This document shows positions 57,472 through 64,000 of a stretch of DNA of 64,000 nt, one piece after another. Positions within the stretch are counted from its first letter, which is position 1, and every line of letters begins with the position of its first letter. The position numbers and the translations under genes were made by a program. The notes beneath the pieces are model-generated. The model was not told the DNA's origin. It did no database searches and saw nothing but the letters and a program-made list of their open reading frames with translations. This stretch comes from Arabidopsis thaliana (lineage: Eukaryota; Streptophyta; Magnoliopsida; Brassicales; Brassicaceae), in assembly GCF_000001735.4 (NCBI RefSeq), contig NC_003074.8:9734101-9798100 (forward strand), in the 5' to 3' direction.

Positions 57472-58839
57472 TCAAAATCGGCCTGTATCCCACTTGGTGA
57501 ACATAATTTGATGTTGGCTCGGAGTTTCGTTCGTTTCATTCATTCCATCCGTGTATTCATTACCAAATGAAGAATTGAAGTCTGGATCAGAATCCATGGA
57601 TTCAACCAAGTTTGAAGCTTTCTCCACCTCAAGGGCTTGCTCCAACAATTGGATCATACAAGCATTATGTTCTCGAATAGGTGAGATACCGTAAACTTGG
57701 ATCATCCGAGTAAAGTACCTCAAACCATCCTTTACATTTCCAGTATTCGCACAAGCGGATAAGACACCAACGAAAGTGATAGCGTCTGGTTCTACGCTTG
57801 CTTCTTCTTCCATCTCTTCAAACAGAGACAAAGCCTCTTCACCACATCCATGTACCCCTAAGCTAGTGATCATCGAGTTCCAAGTCGCTAAACTCTTACC
57901 CTGCATCACGTCAAATACTTTCCTTGCGTCCTGCAAGCTTCCACATTTGCTATACATATCGATCAAAGCGGTTCCAAGGAAACAATCAAGCACAAAACCG
58001 TTTTTATGAGCATAGTCATGAACCCATCTTCCCATAGACAAGCTTCCTAACTGAGTAGAAGCTTGCAACAAATTAACAATCGTAAACTCATTAGGCTTGA
58101 CATCATCAACCTGCATTCTCCTAAAGAGCTGAAACGCCTCGTCGGGTCTACGGTTCTTAACGTAAGCCGTAATCATTGCAGTCCATGAAACAACGTTTCT
58201 CATTGGCATTTGATTGAATACAATCTCTGCAGAATCTAACTGAGAATTGGAGACAAGACCATAAAGCATAGTAGTCCATGAAACAATACTTCTCCCAGGC
58301 ATTTTATCAAACACCTTACGTCCACTATCTGGTTTCCCACACTTAAAGTAAAGATCCATGAGAGTGTTTTGGAAGAAGACATCATTAAAAAACCCAGCTT
58401 TAATAGCTAAACCATGAACTTGGGTACCTAAACGAATCGACGAAGAAGCGAGACAAGCTTTGATAACAAAAGGGAAAGTGAATTTATCAAACTGGGATTG
58501 ATGAGAGATCATCATAAGGATAAAGAGAAGAAGAGCTTCACGAGGTTTGTGATTAACAGAGAGAGATCTTATCATAAGGTTCCAGGTAAAAGTAGAAGGA
58601 GATTGAAGTTGATTAAAGACGAGAGAAGCGTATTGGGTTTCTCCGAAGGAAGAAGAAACACTTATGAGCTGACGAACTAGTAACTGATCGTTGGTGAGAT
58701 TGTGTTTGATGATTTTGGTGTGAATTTGTTTCAATTGAGAGAAATTTGAACAAGTTCGGAGAAAGTAAGAAGCTTCGGGAGATCGGAATGGTGGAGGAGA
58801 GAGGAGGTTTGGTGGTGAAGACGGCGACGGAGCCGCCAT
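57472..58839 (-). CDS. Pentatricopeptide repeat protein, 455 aa, probable At3g26630
   Basis: A single exon. A Ser/Pro-rich N terminus (MAAPSPSSPPNLLSPPPFRS) could be a plastid transit peptide. PPR repeats of PLS character run from about residue 45 to 390: FTWNLMIRSLSVNHKPREAL, TLMDLYFKCGKPDSGRKVFD, SWTTMLYGLV, SWTAMITAYVKNRRPDEAF, ALIDMYSKCGSLQDARKVFD, TWNSMITSLGVHG. The array ends in a short region resembling a broken E-type boundary and an unrelated polar tail; no DYW domain. It should bind a specific organelle transcript. It starts 336 bp from LWD2, which is transcribed in the opposite direction. Confidence 0.96.
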   Translation of the reverse strand: MAAPSPSSPPNLLSPPPFRSPEASYFLRTCSNFSQLKQIHTKIIKHNLTNDQLLVRQLISVSSSFGETQYASLVFNQLQSPSTFTWNLMIRSLSVNHKPREALLLFILMMISHQSQFDKFTFPFVIKACLASSSIRLGTQVHGLAIKAGFFNDVFFQNTLMDLYFKCGKPDSGRKVFDKMPGRSIVSWTTMLYGLVSNSQLDSAEIVFNQMPMRNVVSWTAMITAYVKNRRPDEAFQLFRRMQVDDVKPNEFTIVNLLQASTQLGSLSMGRWVHDYAHKNGFVLDCFLGTALIDMYSKCGSLQDARKVFDVMQGKSLATWNSMITSLGVHGCGEEALSLFEEMEEEASVEPDAITFVGVLSACANTGNVKDGLRYFTRMIQVYGISPIREHNACMIQLLEQALEVEKASNLVESMDSDPDFNSSFGNEYTDGMNETNETPSQHQIMFTKWDTGRF

Positions 58840-59175
58840 GGATTAACGATAAATCACCAAATTCTCACATTCACTCTTTCCTCGATTGATCGTGTGTGGA
58901 TGATGATGAAGCTGCATATAAACCGAACTAAACCGAAGTTTGGCTGATTTGGTTCGGATTCGGTTTATTGTGTAGCAAGAGGAAGCATAACCAGATTGAT
59001 TCGACTAGGAACCACTAAACCAAACGAAATACAGAAATTTCGAACCAAACCGGATCGATTCTACGTGTATTAAACGTCGTCGTTTTTGTTAGCTAAAAAG
59101 AAGAAATAGTAAATATCCATTAGAAGAAGAAGACGAAGCAGAGGAATCTAGGGTTTATGCTACATTGAAGCAAAG
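58840..59175. promoter_or_regulatory. Short shared promoter between a PPR gene and LWD2
   Basis: Only 336 bp separate the two divergent start codons. It contains an inverted pair aaaccgaa/ttcggttt at about 58918-58968, an aaacgtcgtcgttt motif near 59072-59085, and a telo-box-like ctagggttt near 59149 just before LWD2. Both genes may share elements, which is an inference from spacing. Confidence 0.55.
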
Positions 59176-60216
59176 ATGGTTACGAGCAGCGATCAAATCC
59201 AAAATGGTTCTGAAGAGCAATCAAAAAGATCAGAGATTTACACATACGAAGCACCATGGCAGATCTACGCAATGAACTGGAGCATTCGTCGAGACAAGAA
59301 GTATCGGCTCGCAATCACAAGCCTCATCGAGCAATATCCGAATCGCGTCGAAATTGTTCAGCTTGATGAATCAAATGGTGAGATTCGTTCAGATCCAAAT
59401 CTCTGCTTCGAACATCCTTACCCACCAACGAAAACCAGTTTCATACCCGATAAAGAATGTCAAAGACCCGATCTTTTAGCTACTTCTAGTGATTTCCTTC
59501 GTTTATGGCGAATCTCTGATGATGAATCTCGTGTTGAGCTTAAGTCTTGTCTTAGTAGTGATAAGAATAGTGAGTTTAGTGGTCCAATCACTTCATTTGA
59601 TTGGAATGAAGCTGAGCCTAGACGAATTGGTACTTCTAGTATTGATACCACTTGTACTATTTGGGATATAGAGCGTGAAGTTGTTGATACCCAGCTTATT
59701 GCTCATGATAAAGAGGTTTATGACATTGCTTGGGGTGGTGTTGGTGTCTTTGCCTCTGTCTCAGAGGATGGTTCCGTTAGAGTGTTTGATCTCCGTGATA
59801 AGGAGCATTCGACGATTATCTACGAGAGTGGTGAGCCTAGTACTCCTTTGGTGCGACTTAGTTGGAACAAGCAGGATCCGAGGTATATGGCTACTGTTAT
59901 CATGGGCAGTGCTAAAATTGTTGTGTTGGATATTCGGTTTCCGGCTCTTCCTGTCGTGGAGCTTCAGCGACATCAGGCTAGTGTCAATGCTATAGCTTGG
60001 GCTCCTCATAGCTCTTCCCATATCTGCTCCGCTGGAGATGATTCTCAGGCGTTGATTTGGGATATATCTTCCATGGGACAGCATGTTGAAGGTGGTCTGG
60101 ATCCGATTCTAGCTTACACAGCCGGCGCTGAGGTTGAGCAGCTTCAGTGGTCATCTTCTCAGCCTGATTGGGTTGCCATTGCCTTCTCTAACAAGCTGCA
60201 GATTCTCCGGGTCTGA
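59176..60216 (+). CDS. LWD2: Light-regulated WD40 protein 2, clock-associated, 346 aa
   Basis: A single exon. The N-terminal extension carries the conserved [20 protein letters not shown] block of the LWD/TTG1/AN11 family. WD40 repeats follow ([99 protein letters not shown]; and a last [24 protein letters not shown]). The length of 346 matches LWD1 and LWD2. LWD1/LWD2 act redundantly in the nucleus as co-activators that promote expression of clock genes such as CCA1 and PRRs, partly with TCP factors. From gene order this is At3g26640. Confidence 0.96.
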
Positions 60217-60860
60217 TTATGTTTTACAGATTTCTGTTGGATACTTGGATGTAAAAACTCGTTGCTATTGTTGATTAATGATCTTTTGATCTCTGACTCT
60301 AAGCCTCATTGAGTTTCCTTTCATAGTATGGTCTGTGTAGGAACTATGTACCTTCAAAATTGTGAATAACTAGCTTTAGCATTGGATTTGATTAGACGTA
60401 TGGAAGTTAGTTTTGAACAGAGAGCATGTGACATAACGGGGAACTTGAAGTAGATTATGACTAACACCAGCATTTATGTTTCTCTGCCCTCGAGCTGATG
60501 GAGTTGCAGGATTTTGTCTGCCTCACCATCGTATGGAATGTGTAGCTTTCTATGGTAGTTGTTATAAGTTTTGTCTCCATTGTCCATATCACTTTATGGG
60601 TATGTAGATTTGTGAAATTAGGCATTTGTAACATCGTACAGATGATGTATTCTTCATTACTTCAATACAGGCATATAGACTCTCTGTCCAACTTAAAAGG
60701 CATACAAGGTCTGTGGTTTACCAAAATCAGCTTTACTAAATCCTTTGGCCAATATTCTCTCAGCCAGTCCTAAGAACCTCTGCTCTAAAAAGTCTTAGCT
60801 TTGAAAGTCAGACAAATGGAGAGCAGCCTTATCCTCCTTTTATAACCGTGACCACACACA
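60217..60860. other. Intergenic between LWD2 and GAPA
   Basis: The first 150 bp are the LWD2 3' UTR. The 73-codon frame at 60552-60773 has no family. Towards the right end a cttatcc (GATAAG-type I-box, reverse) at about 60829 marks the light-regulated GAPA promoter. Confidence 0.5.
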
Positions 60861-60884
60861 CAAATGAAGAAGCCCAAATGAAAG
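60861..60884 (+). promoter_or_regulatory. Two Gap boxes in the GAPA promoter
   Basis: caaatgaaga (60861-60870) and caaatgaaag (60875-60884) fit the CAAATGAA(A/G)A consensus described for light-responsive GapA and GapB promoters. A TATA-like cctatatta near 61038 lies between them and the start codon at 61126. Confidence 0.7.
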
Positions 60885-61125
60885 GCCCAAAAATCTAAAA
60901 AATAGGTGAAGGAGGGACTTTGTGAATATGTGATCATAGAAACATGAAGAGACAAGAGAGTGGTAAAACCACAACCATAGAAACAAGTAAGAAAGCTATC
61001 CAGAATCTAATCTTATTTGCCTCCAAGTCATCAATTCTTTATCCTATATTACTAGTCTCTGCTTCACCAATCCTTTTTGCTCTCCTGTCTGCTACAAACC
61101 TTAACTTGGATTCTTTCTGGTCACC

Positions 61126-62748
<1,623 letters not shown>

Positions 62749-62829
62749 TTTCATCAAACTTTGTTTCATGTTTTTCCATTTTTTTCTCTTTCTCTTTTTT
62801 ACATTATGGTTCTCAAAATATCGGTGAAG

Positions 62830-63757
62830 ACTGTATAATTGTAGTATGGATTTGTAATAAATAATCATAAACTATTCAAACTTGTTTACATTTTGTGTTT
62901 TGTGATACACTTTTCAGTATAGCTAATGGCCTCTTGATTATGATTATGAGTTTGATATATCAAAGTTAGTTGAATCTTATAAGTTACAGGGAAACAAAAA
63001 TGCAGAGGAGATTTTATTGATGAAACTGAGAGATATTACATAAAATCAGAATTTTGGGTTTGGCTAAGTTTGGTTTGAGCAACAGCAATCTCAGCTTGAG
63101 TTTTGGCTAATTCATTCTGAGTTTTCTGAATCTGAGTTTTAAGTAAATGAATAATGCCAACACAACCATAAACAGGGTCATCTACTCTGCATTTTGCTTC
63201 AAAGCACAAAGATTCCACTGCTTCAGCTCTTGTCTGATCAGGAAGTTGCTGTCAAAAAGATCACCAAAATCCAACCATGAATACACTTACTTATATATAT
63301 GCATAAAGTGTGATCTTAAATAGGATATTAGAAGAAGATACACAAAGATGTGTATACCTGAAGCATTTTGGAAACGTTTCCAGCACCATAGATTCTGTGG
63401 ACACATGCAAATTTTTGAGGATCGTTTGGAGGGAAATATGGTGAGAATACGCAATCTTTTGGACATCTTCTTCTCAGATACTTGCAAGCTGCACATCTTT
63501 TTGGATTCATCTTAGATTTTCTCAGAAACAAATATAAACAAACAACACAAAAGAAGAGATTGTGAAATCTTACACAAAGATTTAGCTATTTGTATTCCTT
63601 TTCGTTTCCTTTCTTTTCCAATAATCAAACGGCTAGTTTCCAGTTTCTGAAATTTGACAACATTTACTTAAGGTAAGACTATTTATGTTGATTCTCACTT
63701 AGACTAATTAGACTTTATATTACCGTTAACATTACTGTTAAGGCAACAACATTCATG
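62830..63757 (-). repeat. Right arm of the LBD23/LBD24 inverted duplication
   Basis: Matches the left arm (56283-57240) in reverse complement. It starts within the GAPA 3' UTR and ends past the LBD24 promoter at about 63757. The two arms enclose eRF-distal PPR, LWD2 and GAPA genes. Confidence 0.92.
63036..63510 (-). CDS. LBD24: LOB-domain protein 24, 121 aa
   Basis: There are two coding exons: 63510-63358 and 63248-63036. The same start context and CX2CX6CX3C block as LBD23 are present, and the coiled C-terminal helix ends KLSQTQNSDFM. The intron is shorter than that of LBD23 by a few TA units near the donor. The stop codon lies about 290 bp from the convergent GAPA stop codon, so the two 3' UTRs may overlap. 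It is the younger-looking inverted twin of LBD23, and probably redundant with it. Confidence 0.95.
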
Positions 63758-63789
63758 TTCTCTTTAGAGAAAATAAATTGCACTACTAG

Positions 63790-63960
63790 TTATTAGACGC
63801 TAGTTATAGTGATCTAAGGAGAGCAAGAGTAGCAGCTGTTTGCATATGATTCTCCAAATACTGTATATAATTATATACCTGAGTTATGGATTTGTAATAA
63901 TAATATAAACTCGATTCAAACTTGTTTACATTTTGTGCTTTATGAAACACTTTTCACAGG
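63790..63960 (+). pseudogene. GAPA fragment at the right edge
   Basis: Positions 63795-63842 contain ttagacgc, gtgatctaaggagagcaaga and gcagctg, matching GAPA exon 5 around 62300-62345. After a gap, 63865-63958 match the GAPA 3' UTR and flank (ggatttgtaata, aaacttgtttacattttgtg, acacttttca). Exon 5 sequence between these is missing. It is a third, heavily deleted copy on the same strand as GAPA. Confidence 0.85.
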
Positions 63961-64000
63961 TCTCAAACAAAAAAATGAATATACAGAGATGTTGTTATGT

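Noticed and set aside
60552-60773. 73-codon plus-strand frame between LWD2 and GAPA
   Set aside because: Hydrophobic by chance in T-rich DNA; no family and no supporting signals.

Overview
The window is plant nuclear DNA, AT-rich, with intron-containing genes separated by transposon-filled gaps. The gene order (DC1 protein, DEAH-box splicing helicase, PHT2;1, MATE transporter, ARO4, polygalacturonase, eRF1-3, LBD23, LWD2, GAPA, LBD24) and the protein lengths after splicing match what I remember of Arabidopsis thaliana chromosome 3, roughly At3g26530 to At3g26660. That placement is recognition from memory; no database was searched.

Layout. 0-2 kb: a DUF1985-type gene (minus). 2-10 kb: a gene-poor stretch with a 1.2-kb fold-back element flanked by a 9-bp target duplication, and several decayed duplications, one of which shares sequence with the 3' flank of the next gene. 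10-20 kb: three minus-strand genes, a PPR protein, a large DC1 Cys/His-rich protein and the PRP22-type helicase. 22-26.3 kb: the plastid phosphate transporter PHT2;1 and a TPR-like protein (plus). 27.8-31.2 kb: an eight-exon MATE transporter (minus). 31.2-35.8 kb: a repeat block with Helitron-like hairpin termini, a broken copy of the PPR gene's 3' end, and a LINE tail inserted into a direct repeat. 35.8-37.6 kb: ARO4. 37.6-42.9 kb: hAT relics. 42.9-46.2 kb: a polygalacturonase with seven coding exons. 46.2-54 kb: a tRNA-derived SINE, a TIR element carrying a captured piece of a HECT ubiquitin-ligase gene, and a LINE whose ORF2 is broken by one in-frame stop. 54.7-64 kb: a dense gene block with eRF1-3, LBD23, a PPR gene and LWD2 diverging from a 336-bp spacer, GAPA and LBD24.

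The genes serve separate housekeeping roles: RNA processing, organelle RNA metabolism, translation termination, plastid phosphate supply and the Calvin cycle, clock control, cell-wall remodelling. There is no operon-like logic. The structural theme is duplication and mobile DNA. LBD23 and LBD24 are near-identical inverted copies about 6 kb apart, and the duplicated block drags along pieces of the GAPA 3' end, with a further GAPA fragment at the right edge. Most of the notable observations are gene fragments moved by duplication or transposons, plus two unusual splicing contexts: an apparent 5'-leader intron in PHT2;1 that would create an in-frame N-terminal extension, and a TA-microsatellite 3' splice site in the polygalacturonase gene.
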